DNA of 64,000 bases, from the NCBI RefSeq assembly GCF_019279795.1, contig NC_056745.1, forward strand, positions 510,847,823 to 510,911,822. Reading direction: 5' to 3'. This document shows, piece after piece, positions 10,980-22,279 of this stretch (within the stretch, counting starts at the first letter, position 1; each line of letters starts with the position of its first letter). This stretch comes from Protopterus annectens. Its lineage: Eukaryota; Chordata; Ceratodontiformes; Protopteridae. Under the pieces are notes generated by a model, which was not told the DNA's origin, made no database searches, and saw only the letters and a list, made by a program, of their open reading frames with translations. The position numbers and the translations under genes are program-made.

Positions 10980-12740
10980 TGGGGGGGAAGATTAGCCATT
11001 TTTGCAAATGTTTGGTTCACCATCACAGACGACAAATGTGTGTTCAAAATAGTATCCCAAGGCTACAAGTTCACCTTTCACACATTCCCTGTCCACCAAG
11101 GATACCCCAGATATCCCCCCAAATCAAAGAGCAGAAGCAGAAAAATAAGTTTCTTCTTTACTAAACCTGGGAGCAATAGAGCCACTTCCTGCACTACAGA
11201 TAGGCCAGGGTTTCTACTCAAGACTTTTCCTGGTCCCCAAAAAAGGGGGCACCTGGGGCCCTTTTCTAGATTTGTCCATTCTGAACACTTTTCTGGTGAT
11301 TCCCAAATTCAGAATGCTCACTCTTCAGCAGTTGCTGCCAATGCTGGCCAAGGATTCCTGGCTGGTGACTTTCGATCTCAAAGAAGCTTATCTGCACATC
11401 CCAATAGGTGAAAGCTGGAGGTGGTTCCTTTGCTTCACGGTGGGGAACAGGCACTTCTAATTCTCTGCACTGCCCTTTGGCTTGTCTACTGCTCCCAGAG
11501 GTTTTACCAAATGCCTGGCTCCAGTCATTGCTTTTTGCAGGCAAAGAAACATTCAAATTTACCCTTACGTGGACGATTGTCTTATTCAGGCAAACTCTCC
11601 AGAGCAACTTCTAAAGGATTTGGACTTTGTAAAGAACCTTCTCACCTCTTTGGGCTACACCATCAATGAAAAGAAGTCACAATTGGTACCCACCAGGGAG
11701 ACTGTATTCCTGGGAGCGAGCCTGAACACAGCTGCCCAGATGGTAGTTCTCCCTCAAGAGAAACAAATTGATCTTTCGAATTACTTCAGAAATTTGGCAA
11801 GCATGACCCAGCTCTCTGCAAGGCAATTCCTGCAAGCCCTGGGATTCATGGCTTCATGTATTCTGATGATTCCATATGACAGACTGCATATGAGGAAAAT
11901 ACAATAGTACCTCAAAAACCTTTGGTATCAACACACTCAGGATTTGGACTTGATACGTCCTCTGATTCCCTGGCTGCAGACGGAGTTCCTTTGGTGGGCG
12001 ACAGCCTGTGCACAGAACAAAGGCCTGCCTTTCTGTCCACCTCCTACCAGCCAGACTCTCACCACAGATGCCTCAGACTACGCTTGGGGAGCACATCTAG
12101 AGGGCAGATGCATTTAGGAGACTTGGAACTGTCAACAGGTTCATTTGCACATAAATCTGAAGGAACTGATGGCAGTCCAGCAGGCCTTAATGGCTTTTAA
12201 ACATCTTCTCTCTCCTGGTACTCTTCTGGTCAGGACAGACAACACCACAATCATGTGGTACATCAACAAGCAGGGAGGGACGCACTCTTCCCCCCCTGTG
12301 CAGACAAAGCATGATACTATGGTCCATACAGCTTCCATGGGCATTCATCTGATAGCTCAGTTTCTTCCAGGAAGGCTGAACACCTTGGCAGACCGCTTGA
12401 GCAGGCAGGTCCTGGATCTTCACGAGTGGCAACTACACAAGACCATCCTCTATCACATCATTCAGTGTTGGGCACTCCCCAGGTGGATCTCTTCTCATCT
12501 CCAACCAACCACCTTCTTCCAACCTTTTGCACCAGGGATCATCACAACAAAGCTTGGAAAGTGGATGCTCTGTCCTTTCCCAGGACACAGCTCTTGATCT
12601 ATGCATTCCCACCTCTGCCTCTTCTTCCCAGAGTGCTGTTAAAGATAAGAGACAAAAAACCAAGGGCCATTATCATAGATCCAGACAGACCCAGACAATA
12701 TTGGTATCCACTACTTTGCAGTCTCTCCCAGTCTCAGCCT
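10980..12740 (+). pseudogene. DIRS-C reverse transcriptase-RNase H region
   Basis: Plus-strand translations show the RT boxes TFDLKEAYLHIPIG (about 11370-11410) and YPYVDDCLIQ (about 11560-11590), the family's YxDD box. These are followed by LGASLNTAAQ and an RNase H block with RTDNTTIMWYINKQGGTH (about 12232-12285). The enzyme would copy the element RNA. The region is broken in several places. It lies between the Gag-like and recombinase genes. Confidence 0.8.
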
Positions 12741-12829
12741 TGGCATCTTCCCCCTGATACCAGATCTCTTGGTTCAGGAGGGGGGAAAAGTCTGCATCCT
12801 CATCTTCAGACTCTGCATTTGGCAGCTTG

Positions 12830-13630
12830 GCTCATAATTTAAATCTTTCTCAACAAGTGGTTGAGGTCCGTCGTGAGGCCAGGCGGCCTAGCACTAGGAA
12901 ATCTTACGCAGATAAGTGAAAAACATTCTCCACTTGGATGTAGACTAGAGGGGAAGACCCTTCTCAGCTTACTCTTCCTCTTATTCTTGACGATCTGGCA
13001 GGCTTGCTTAATGCTGGACTTTCCTTTTCTTCTATCAAAATCCATGCTTCAGCTATTTCTGCTCATTGTTCCTTTGAGCATCCCGTTTTCTCTCATCCCT
13101 TGATGAAACATTCCTCAAGGGAGCTAGCACTTTAAAGCCTCCCAGAAGGGCACCTACTCCTGCTTGGGATCTCAATTTTGTACTTGAGAAACTTACTCTG
13201 CCTCCTTTTGAACCAGCTGCCTCAGAAAACCTGGAGTTTCTCTCCTGGAAAACTGCCTTTAGTTTGGCTATTACTTCAGCTAGAAGAGTTTCTGAGCTGC
13301 AGGCCTTAATAGCAGTAGAGCCTTTTATCATCTTCCATGTGGATCGGGTTTCTCTTCGAACATACCATTTCTAAGTGGATTACTCATTGTATTCACTTTT
13401 GTTACTTACAGCATGGCAAGGTTCCTCCTCAGAGTATTAGGATCCATTCTACTAGGGCAGCTTCTACCTCAGCAGCTTTTTTAAGAAATGTACCTACTAG
13501 GGACATACTGGAAGCAGCTACATGGACTTCTGTCCACACTTTCACTAAACATTACAATTTACCCTTGTTTTCTAAGTCCAGGGCTGGTTTTGCCACTGCA
13601 GTGTTGCAGGGCATCCTTACCAACCCTTAA
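12830..13630 (+). pseudogene. DIRS-C tyrosine recombinase region
   Basis: It shows the core-binding start RPSTRK-like (about 12885-12905), the catalytic-domain start ITSARRVSELQAL (about 13272-13310, with the first catalytic arginine) and a HSTRAAS box (about 13445-13465). It ends in the TSVHTFTKHYNL segment that typically carries the region of the nucleophilic tyrosine. Fossil, not intact. Confidence 0.75.
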
Positions 13631-13684
13631 ACAGTGGGTGTTCCTCCTCCCTTTTGTTTTTTTTTTCCTGGGCTTTGGGAATCA

Positions 13685-13800
13685 ACCCATTTTGTAAGGA
13701 CTGCAACAGTGAAACACGTTGAACATAGTACAGTTGTATACACTTACCATAAATGTAGATGTTAGAGTGTATTCACTGTTGCAGTCCTGGTCCTCCCCTT
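13685..13800. repeat. DIRS-C internal complementary region
   Basis: Complements of the left end (GACTGCAACAGTGAAACACG) and of the right end (CTTACCATAAATGTAGATGT) stand back to back. Confidence 0.8.
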
Positions 13801-13879
13801 CCATCCCCCCTTTTTTCTTAGGGCACAGACTGGATTTTCTTTTTGTGGTCTAATCTTTTTTTGGGGGCTCCTGACAGTT

Positions 13880-14087
13880 AAGGCAAGAAAAACTGAGGAA
13901 ATGGCATCGGCCTCCTTCTTTTGTACCTGACGTCAGGCCTAAACTGAAGGCAGCTGATGTCATATACCAAGGACTTTGGTATTCTGGCTGACTGTTGGCT
14001 ACCAGGAGCTGGATAGTCCTTTTGTAAGGACTGCAACAGTGAATACACTCGATCAACTACATTTATGGTAAGTGTGCACAACTGTAC
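13880..14087 (-). repeat. DIRS-C right inverted terminal repeat
   Basis: Inverted copy of 8768-9040, with TGACGTCA at 13928-13935. It ends at GTGCACAACTGTAC, after which the DIRS-B recombinase reading resumes. Confidence 0.8.
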
Positions 14088-14720
14088 TTTCTGATTTTCT
14101 GAAAGTTTTAGTCTGTCAAGGTAGTATTGAAGTTGCCTATGTATATCCAATGAGTGAAGGATTCTTTCCCCTTGGTTCTGTAGCTTAGGGAAGAAGGTAG
14201 ACAAGTATATGGCTTGGTTCAGGTAAGTGTCTGTGACCAACTTGTGCATAAAGGAAGGATTAGTTCTGAGTGAAACTGTCTGGTTGGAAGATAAGAAAGG
14301 GTTCCACTGTCATGAGGGCTTGCAACTCAGTGATAGCCAGTAAAAGGGCAGTCTTCCAGGTCAAGAATTTTAAAACAGCTGAAGCAGCTGGTTGAAAGGG
14401 GTAAGGTCAATTTGTCTAGAACAAAGTTCAGGTCCCAAGGAGGGTGGGCTGCCTCCTGAGTGGTCTGACATGCAGCACTCCCCTAAGCAGCTGTTTCATT
14501 AGGGGGTGGGAAAAGACAGGAGGAAGAGTAGGGATGAAGGCTGAAATGGCAGAAGCGTGAGTCTTAATGGATGAAAAGGATAGGTCTTTGTCCACCAAGA
14601 TAGCCAGATACTCTAAAATAGCTGAAATGTTTGTTGAGACAGGGTTGAGGCCTTGTTGCTGACACCAAATAGAGAATCTTTTCCACTTGGCAGAGTATTT
14701 TCCTTGTACTGGGTCTTCTA
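14088..14720 (-). pseudogene. DIRS-B tyrosine recombinase, N-terminal and middle part
   Basis: Minus-strand translation gives LDIHRQLQYYLDRLK next to the DIRS-C junction and RRPSTRK near 14700, the conserved start of the DIRS recombinase core-binding domain. The gene continues at 8416-8767 beyond DIRS-C. Fossil. Confidence 0.7.
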
Positions 14721-17120
14721 CTGTCTCTGAGGATATTAAGCACCTGACTACTCAGAGAGTGCTCTGGGTAGAATTTTGATGAATTATCCAGGCAGAGAGT
14801 TTGAGAGTCTGCAGGTTGGGGTGCACATACCTTCCCTTTGCCTGAGTCAGCAGATCCACTCTCTGAGGTAACTTCCAAGGATTGTCTTTGGTCAAACACA
14901 GTAGCAGGGGGTATCGGTGCTGCCTGGCCAGTCTGGACCTATCAGGATGACACTTGCCCTTCTTCCCTGATTTTTAGGAGGACCCTTGGAAGGAGAGGCA
15001 GGGGATGAAATGCATAAAGAAATAGATGGCTCCAGAGGAAGGAGAAGGCATCTGTTCTCCAGGCTGTGTGAATTATGCCCCTAGAACAGAATCTTTTTAA
15101 CTGAGTGTTTTCGTCAGTGGCAAAGAGGTCTATTTGAGAGGATCCCCATTTCTGGACTATACAGAGAAATGTTTCCTGATGCAGCTGTCACTCATGGGGA
15201 TCCATTAAGTGTCTGCTAGAGTGTTATGAGCCCCAGTAAGGTACTGAGCCATCAGGTGCAACCCCATAGCATTGGCTGTCTCCCAGATCTGCACTGCCAG
15301 CCAGCAAAGAGGGTGGGAGTGAGTACCCCCTTATTTGTTTATGTATTGCATGACTGTTGTGTTGTCTGTTTTGATAAGTAGAACCCCTGGTTTTCAGTGC
15401 TCCTTGAAGGCCACCATGCCCTTCTGTACTGCCATCACTTCTTTCCAATTTACGTGCTTGTGCCTGAACTGCTCTTCCCATTTGACCTGGGATAGGAGAT
15501 GTTGGAAATGGTCTCTCCAGGCTGTGCCTGCTGCATCTGTGGTTAAGGTTTGACTCGAAGGGGAGACCCTGGTTCTGTGTACATTTATTTATTTATTTAT
15601 TTTACATTTGTTGACTGGGATAGTCTAACTGGATACATGTCCATTTTCAGTACAGGCCCGGGGAGATAAGCTCCAAAATTAAGCTAATGTAACAGGACTA
15701 CAAATGAAAATAAATCAAACAGTAAATTATTACATAAGAATTAATGCATGTTAAAAAATGCAGTTACAGCAAAAGGTATAGTCTAATGTAGTCAAAAAAT
15801 AGCTTCAAACAGCAAAGATTAAAAACGGTAAATAATAATTAAATTCAAAGTAGGTTTAGGTTAGCATAGAAGGAACAAACACCAAAAGAGAAGGATAGGT
15901 GAGGGTGTTGGCTAAGAAGTAGTATGAGTAGTACATACAAGAGTTATAAAGTGTGACAATATTTAGACAAAAAAGTGAGGAAGGGGTGAAGGTATCTATC
16001 TAGTTGTTATGCTAGAAAAATGCTTTTGTCCACCAAACAAATTCCTCCCTGAGGCAGTAAATTAGGTAGATTTCTGTCTCCAGGGGACTGTGAGTGCTGG
16101 CACCACAGATTCTTGAGGTACCACTGAGGTTTCTTCATGTGTAGCCTGGCCAGAGGGATCATTAGTATACAGGATGCCATGTAGCCCAGTGCTCTGAGGA
16201 ATTCCCTGGCTGAGAGGCATTGCCCCTTCATAATGTCCTGGAAGTATTGGGTTAAGAAAGAAGCCTTGTCTAGGAGAAGAAAGGCCTTCTGGAGGGAGGA
16301 ATCCAGTACAGCCCCCAGGAAAATTATCTTAGCGGAAGGGTTTGTATTGGATTTGCTGAGGTTTATGGTGAACCCCACAGAAGAGAGTATGGTCTGAGTG
16401 AGGCCAGATCTTTCATGACCTTGGACTGACTCATGGGCTGAATGAGGCAGTCATCTAGATAAGGGTAAATTTGGATGCCTCTTATTCTGCAGAAGGCAAG
16501 CACACGGGCCAGACATTTGGTGAAGTCCCTGGGAGCAGTAGACAAGCCAAAGGGAAGTGCAGAGAATTAAAAGTGATTGGCACCTGCTCTGAGGTGAAGA
16601 AAACTTCTACAGAATTCTTCTATAGAAATGTGCAAGTAGGCATCTTTCAGGTCCAAGGTAACCATTAGAGCCTGATGAGTGATCATGTTAAGAAGCTTTT
16701 GAAAAGTAAGCATTTTGAATTTTGGGACTAGGAAAGACTGATCGACAATGGGTAGATCCAGAATGGGCAGATCCAGGATAGGGTGCCAAGAACCTTCTTT
16801 CCTGGGGACCAGGAATAGCCTGGAGTAAAAAACATTTCCTATCTGGTGGTCTGGTACTGGTTCCACACAGCCCTCTGTGCATAGGTTGCGAGTCTGAGAA
16901 ATGGCCTCTGCCCTTTTGTTTTGTGGCACATCGGGATAGCCTGAGAATCTTAATGGTTCTTTCAAAGTGAGCTTGAAGCCATGTGAGATTACTTCCAGAA
17001 CCCACCTGTCCAAGGTGATGGGGGCCCAGTTTTCTTGAACAGGGAAAATCTTTTTTCCAAATCTTCCTCCTATCTTGTCTGGGGTTGGGGGTGGAGGAGG
17101 GGTGGGGATAGGGACTGTGG
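14720..17120 (-). pseudogene. DIRS-B reverse transcriptase-RNase H region
   Basis: Minus-strand translations contain the RNase H remnant near 15330-15400, then across the ATTT-tailed insertion the RT segments YPYLDDCLIQ (about 16440-16470) and TLDLKDAYLHISIEE (about 16615-16660). A RLFLVPRKEGSW motif follows near 16790. It is a fossil with several breaks and is interrupted at 15583-16020. Confidence 0.75.
15583..16020 (-). mobile_element. ATTT-tailed retroelement 3' fragment inserted in DIRS-B
   Basis: DIRS-B sequence continues across this block when compared with DIRS-C at 12000-12030, so it is an insertion of about 438 bases. On the minus strand it ends in AAATAAATAAAT repeats preceded by a segment containing CCCCGGGCCTGTACTGAAAA. 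This is the form of a 5'-truncated non-LTR 3' end with a tetranucleotide tail. No coding sequence is seen. The family is not identified; an L2-like or SINE 3' end is possible. Confidence 0.55.
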
Positions 17121-17751
17121 TGAGTCATTCTTGATCTCAGCTAGGGACCTGTGGCCTAAAACTCTCCAATCTGGGTGTTCCTGAGGACCACTGTCTTGCC
17201 CTCTGTGATTTCTGTTACTGCCTGTGAGGTCTACAGGTTTTCCTCTGACTGGGTTTTGATTGGGAGGGAAAGGACCAATGCTTAGTGGGAAAATTCCTAC
17301 TGAACCTAGGAGGCTGGACTTGAAGGAAGTCCTTGACCATTTGTATGGATTTTGCTTTATCCTCCATCTTTTTTAAGCCTCGGCCTTTGGTCCAAAAAAG
17401 GAGTTCTTATCCAAGGGTGCATCTAGCAGTTTAGATTTGATGTTCTCTGGTAATGTCAATTCCCTAAGCCAAGCATGCCATCTGATGACTGAGCCAGAGA
17501 CAGCTGCTCAGGAAGATACCTCTAGGGTATCATATCCACAGTACAAGGAGAGCCTAGCTACCTGGGAACTGGAATGGTAGAGATTCAGCAATTCTTTGGA
17601 GGTGTTCTTGTCCTCCAGGGAAGAAATCTTTTGCTTCATTTTTTCCAAAATACTCTGTTGGTATTTTATCATATGAAATTGGCAACTGAGGGCCCTCTCA
17701 CATAGTACCATCACAACCTCAAATCATACACATAAACACACAAAGACATAC

Positions 17752-18438
17752 TCGGCGGCTCTGATCAAAAATCTACCAAAACAGCAGAGGACACCAAAGC
17801 AGACACCCAAACAACCACCACCTCAGAACACAACACCTGCAACACATAGACCTCACAGTCAGAGTGTCAAACAGTCACAGCCCTTAAGGCCAAACACAAT
17901 GCCAGACACACTAGTCATTGGTGACTCCATAGTCAGACACACTGACGTCCCGCTCACCAGACTGAGTAAGGAGAAGGTCACAGTAAGCTGCCTGTCGGGC
18001 GCTAGAATCCGCCACATAACGCAAGCACTCAGGTCTCTCAACAGCAGGTACAAATACGACTCAGTCATTGTCCACGCTGGTGTAAACGACCTGAGACGTA
18101 CCTCCTTGGACTACATGAAAAGAGACATTGAGGAGCTCTCTGATTATGTAGCCCAGGCAGGTATGACCCTGACCTTGAGCAGTATCCTACCTTCACCAAG
18201 AATGATGCCACAATACAGAGATAAGATGATCAGCTTTAACAATTGGCTTAAACTCTGGTGTCATTCAAAGGGGATCCAATGTCTGTCTGCCTGGGATGAC
18301 ATGCTGGACAAGCCACGCTGCTTCGCAAGGGACGGCTTGCACCGGTCACCCCTGGGATTCCGGATATTGGCAAAGGCTCTTGCCACCCCCATAGTGCCTT
18401 TTTTAGGCAAGGCTCAAATTCTAAACCTACCACCCTAG
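17752..18438 (+). CDS. CR1 LINE ORF1, SGNH-esterase domain (5'-truncated)
   Basis: From about 17752 an open Pro/Gln/Thr-rich linker leads to a 179-residue stretch starting at 17899. Three SGNH hydrolase blocks are visible: VIGDSIVRH (nucleophilic serine in GDS), VHAGVNDLR (block III GxND) and DGLHRSPLG (block V DxxH). The order and spacing fit the esterase domain known from CR1 ORF1 proteins, which is thought to aid membrane or RNP interactions. The N-terminal portion of ORF1 is missing because the copy is 5'-truncated. The esterase part itself has no stop, which suggests a fairly recent insertion. The stop at 18436-18438 is about 30 bases before ORF2. Confidence 0.8.
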   Translation, partial: SAALIKNLPKQQRTPKQTPKQPPPQNTTPATHRPHSQSVKQSQPLRPNTMPDTLVIGDSIVRHTDVPLTRLSKEKVTVSCLSGARIRHITQALRSLNSRYKYDSVIVHAGVNDLRRTSLDYMKRDIEELSDYVAQAGMTLTLSSILPSPRMMPQYRDKMISFNNWLKLWCHSKGIQCLSAWDDMLDKPRCFARDGLHRSPLGFRILAKALATPIVPFLGKAQILNLPP

Positions 18439-18467
18439 AACACAAAAAAGGAAAAAAACTAAGGGTA

Positions 18468-21215
18468 ATGCTGCTCAATGCCAGAAGTCTAAATCTCAAA
18501 ATGCACGCACTCGAGGCCCTTCTCAGTATGGAGAACATCGATGTCTGTGCAGTGACAGAAACCTGGTTCCAGCACTATCAGGTTTTACCTCTTATCATGC
18601 GTTCCGGCCCCAAAATCCGGACAATACCAAGAAAGGAGGGGGGGTATCCATATTCATCAAGGACACCCACACCTCAAGAATGGTGGCAACGCACGATGCA
18701 TCGGAGACCATCCAGGTGCAATTAACCATAGGCAAGACTGCTCTGCAAATTGTAGCATGTTACAGGCCACCCTCACAAACTCAGGAACCTCACATGGCCT
18801 TCCTGAAAACACTAGAGGGGATAAATGTATCACCAAACACCATCATACTAGGTGACTTCAATTACCCTAATATAGACTGGGAACACTACTCAAGCCCAAA
18901 CACCCTAGCCCAAAAGTTCCTGGAATTCATAAACTCAAATGCCATGGAACAACTAGTCACCATCCCCACAAGAGGAGAAAACATACTTGATCTCATCATC
19001 ACGAACATGGGAGCACAATGTTCAACACCGAAGTATACCCCTCACTGGTGAGATCAGATCACAAACTAATCTCGCTGGAGGTCCTCATCCCACCCCACCT
19101 GAAATAAAAAGACCACAGTAAAGAACTTCTCGAAGCCGACTTCACACTTCTAAAGACTAGTGTGGTCTCCTTTAAGGCCCCCGAGCCGGCAGAAAACAGT
19201 ACTCAAGCCGCTGAATCACTTACAAATGCCTTCTACCAGCACCTGCAGGACTGCATGGATAAGGCAATCTCAAGCAAAACAAAGACTCTTTGTACCAAAG
19301 GCAAGCGTCCAGTCTGGTGGACCCCAGCCATAAACAAACTCTACAACAAAGGAGGAAGCTACTACAAGATAGAGCAAAATCCTTAAAAGGTAAGACACCC
19401 TTGATCACTATAAGTAAAAAACTAAGAGCTCTCATAAAATCATCCAAAGCAAATTTTGAGAGAAAAATAGCTAAAGACTCAAAGGCCTTCTTTAGCTATG
19501 TTAGAAACCTGGGAGGAAACTCCCAGATATGCTCAGAACTAGTTCAAAATGATGTGAAGATTACTGATCCTACAGACATTGCCAACATACTGGCTGACAG
19601 GTTCAGTGCAAACTTCTCCCCTCCCCCAAAAGGAGAGATATCTATACCAAGCGATTGCAGCCCCCAAACATCTCCAATGCCCAAGTGAGAACTGCTCTCT
19701 CCAAAGCAAAAACACAGCATCCATGGGACCTGATGGTGTCCCCGGCTGTGTGCTCCACGAACTCAACGAGGAATTAAACCCACAGCTAGGACAGCTGTTT
19801 AATCATAGTCTTACCTCTGGATACGCACCCAGGAAGTGGCGCACTGCAACTGTGGTCCCACTTCACAAAGGCGGTGCCTCCACCGACCCTGGAAATTACC
19901 GCCCATTAGCTTGACAAGCCTTATCTGCAAAGCCATGGAGAGGATCATAATGGACCTCATAAATAAAGACATAGGGAATTTGCAGACTTTGGATCCATCC
20001 CAGTTTGGCTTTGTCAAAGGCAGATCATGCCTTCTAAACTTGGTTGACTTTTTGAAACAGTCACCAAAGCCATTGATGAGGAAAGGCAGTCCATACAGCC
20101 TACCTCGATCTGGCGAAGGCCTTCGATACAATACCCCACTCGGGTATCATTGAAAAACTCATCAGCTTAAATGTTAACCCATACATCACAAGATGGGTTG
20201 CAAACTGGCTGAGTGACAGAACCCACAGGGTCAGAGTTGCTGGCGCCATGTCAGACTCAAAGCCTGTCACAAGTGGTGTACCACAGGGCTCAGTCCTGGG
20301 CCCACTCTTGTTTGGCATCTACTTTTCCAAGTACAATCAAACACAGGAGGGTTATGGCTGACAAAGTTTGCAGATGACTGCAAACTGGGCGCCATAGTAG
20401 AAAACACATCTGACACAGATATCCTTCAGAAGGGTCTCACAGAAACGGATAACTGGTGCCAGAGCCATGGCCTAAAGTTAAATGCCAAAAAATGCATAGT
20501 CATACCCTTCGGGAAAAACAGGGTTACCCCTAGCTACCAAATAGGTGGCAATCCACTGAGCACAGAAGAAGTTATCAGGGACCTGGGGACCCAGGTTGAT
20601 AGTAGTCTGTCATTCGACACCCATGTAGCTAAAGTAGTTAGGAAGACCTTCTACATTTCCCACCTTATCATGAAGGGATTCTCATCTAGATCAAGGGAGG
20701 TCATAGTCTTCCTATACTCATCACTCATCAGACCAATGATTGAGTACAATGCCCCATTCGGAATGTATCTGACCCGACACTTGCAGCAGCTGGAGAGGCC
20801 ACAAAGTTCCTCACCAAAAGGATAAAGGGTCTCAAACATCTGTCCTATGCTGCCCGACTGAAAGAACTCCAGCTCTATTCAGCCGCACCGCTTGCTCAGA
20901 GGTGACCTTTGCCTAACATACAAGGCCATGTCAAACCCAGATTTGATGAATATGCTTCACCTCAAAAAATCTAGATCCGTCAGAGCCACAAGGGCGGGAG
21001 ACTTAAACCTCGACACGGCTATTAATAGGACGTGCTGGAGGGATAGATTCATCACCCAAAGACTCCCTATGCTGTGGAATAAAATCCCGGTATATGTGAG
21101 GCAGAGCACCTCGCTGGCCTTGTTCAAGAGAAATCTTGACCAATGGATGGGAGATCGCAGATATACCCCAGGGATTACCTCAGTGTCACTGCTCAACAGA
21201 GGCACAGCAAAATAA
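18468..21215 (+). pseudogene. CR1 LINE ORF2 (AP endonuclease and reverse transcriptase)
   Basis: The endonuclease starts MLLNARSLNLKMHALEALL and continues with DVCAVTETWF, then IVACYRPPS and ILGDFNYPNIDW (about 18840-18880). The RT shows GVPQGSVLGPLLFGIYF (about 20274-20325), FADDCKLG (about 20366-20390) and a C-terminal CWRDRFITQRLPMLWNKIP. The reading shifts frame between 18600 and 18700, near 19050-19160, near 19380-19400, near 19690, near 20080-20100, near 20310 and near 20780. The ORF is therefore dead in this copy, although every domain is present. The stop near 21213 is followed by the short 3' UTR. Confidence 0.8.
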
Positions 21216-21285
21216 TGGGTATAGTTCCCCATACTAAAGGGGTGGCATAAGCCACAAAACTATGGGCTAGGCTTGTAAATGCCCT

Positions 21286-21328
21286 CGGGCAGATAGCCTA
21301 GTATGAACCTATGAACCTATGAACCTAT
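21286..21328 (+). repeat. CR1 LINE 3' tail: (TATGAACC)n
   Basis: A GGGCAGATAGCCTAGTATGA segment is followed by three TATGAACC units (21302-21325). The SINE at 39254-39392 ends with a variant of the same sequence. Confidence 0.8.
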
Positions 21329-21458
21329 CATGGCCAGGGTAGATGAAGTGTAAACCTTCTTCCCAAATCTGTCAAGGGCCCTGTTGCCCTGTAGGTAGGG
21401 TTTTTTTTTTTGAAGTACTGGCCCTAACTCCTTTGGGGCATGGGATGACAACCTCTGG

Positions 21459-21472
21459 GTTAGCAGAGGGTT
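21459..21472 (+). repeat. Target-site duplication of the Penelope-like insertion (left copy)
   Basis: GTTAGCAGAGGGTT here recurs as GTTAGCAGACGGGTT at 22774-22788 on the other side of the insertion. Both align to the same position of the DIRS-B Gag-like region. Confidence 0.65.
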
Positions 21473-21474
21473 TA

Positions 21475-21602
21475 AAAAGAAATGTCACGCAGACTGGAAT
21501 CCCCAAATAAAATCCAAAGCTTTATTTCACATACAACAGTGAGTGCTTTTGTTTGGTAGATATCACCAAACTTCTTCAGACAAAGTAACAGAGCAAATGC
21601 AG

Positions 21603-21634
<32 letters not shown>

Positions 21635-21905
21635 TGAGCACACCCTACCTAACAATTAACACCAATTAATATTAAACACTAAAAATCACAACAATCATAA
21701 AAACTATATACATTAATAAATATTCAACTGCTAAGTAGTACATACATAAATAATTATTTTTTAGAAAAAATTCTAAATCCCAACATATCTAACTCATCTG
21801 TCAAATACTCTTAACTTTAATTTACTGGAAATAGACACCACATCATTTAAGCCTGGTGGCAAGTAAGCATTGAGAAATACTTGCCACCAGGTTTCTTTCT
21901 CCTCA
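21475..21905 (-). repeat. Penelope-like element, left inverted arm
   Basis: It contains the reverse complement of the right-arm segments: the GATTCCAGTCTGCGTG tip, the hammerhead-like block and the ACTTGCCACCAGG block near the centre. An (AT)n run at 21604-21633 interrupts it. Confidence 0.75.
21604..21633. repeat. (AT)n microsatellite
   Basis: Uninterrupted alternating TA of about 30 bases in the left Penelope-like arm. The right arm has only a short TATATATA at the same place. Confidence 0.95.
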
Positions 21906-21976
21906 AGAAACAATTTCGAGGGTCCCCCTCTATCCCCACCATTTTACCTGCTGTAACACCACAAATTTAAGAGTGA

Positions 21977-22279
21977 TCAGGGAAAATTGGCATGTCTAAA
22001 TAAGGTATTTTTTTCATCACAATGATGTATATCATACCCATGTTCGTAAATCCGCTGTGCCAATTTACGTTGTGTTTTGCCTATATAAAAGGCAGAACAC
22101 TTGGTACACACAGCGGCATACACTACTGCATGGGTATAAAAACTAAATTTTCCTTTCATATTAATCCTTGTATCATTTATGATGCGACTTGATGTTGATA
22201 GTATATACTTGCATTGGTGGCGCATACCCTGGAAATTGTTTCTCCAGGAGAAAGAAATCCGGTGGCAAGTATTTCTCAA
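21977..22279 (-). CDS. GIY-YIG endonuclease fragment of the Penelope-like element
   Basis: The 100-residue minus-strand open frame contains YAAVCTKCSAFYIGKTQRKL followed by RIYEHGYDIHH. This is the GIY-YIG nuclease core (the second motif, YIG, with the catalytic arginine region downstream) in the form found C-terminal to the Penelope-like RT. A CTKC pair precedes it, as in the linker of this group. No RT is found upstream, because the copy enters the right arm directly, so only the C-terminal end of the protein is encoded. The frame is open to its stop. Confidence 0.7.
   Translation of the reverse strand: MRNTCHRISFSWRNNFQGMRHQCKYILSTSSRIINDTRINMKGKFSFYTHAVVYAAVCTKCSAFYIGKTQRKLAQRIYEHGYDIHHCDEKNTLFRHANFP

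Larger units (their letters stand above)
8768..14087 (+). mobile_element. DIRS-C: DIRS-type retrotransposon inserted in DIRS-B
   Basis: It lies in the opposite orientation to its host element. Terminal repeats are at about 8768-9040 and 13880-14087, and the internal complementary region is at about 13685-13800. The DIRS-B recombinase reading stops on one side and continues on the other without lost or repeated sequence that I can see. Gene order on the plus strand is Gag-like, RT-RNase H, tyrosine recombinase. The terminal repeats are about 85 per cent alike by eye. It is broken, with several breaks. Confidence 0.85.
17705..21328 (+). mobile_element. CR1-type LINE inserted in DIRS-B
   Basis: DIRS-B Gag-like sequence stops at about 17704 and resumes at about 21329. 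The insertion contains an ORF1 with an SGNH esterase domain, an ORF2 with endonuclease and RT, a short 3' UTR of about 110 bases and an 8-base tail repeat TATGAACC (three copies, 21302-21325). A repeated short tail in place of poly-A is typical of the CR1 group. The 5' end is truncated within ORF1. No clear target duplication is visible. Confidence 0.85.

Noticed and set aside
21604-21633. AT-rich origin or regulatory element
   Set aside because: Simple (AT)n expansion in one arm of the Penelope-like element; the other arm has only a short run.
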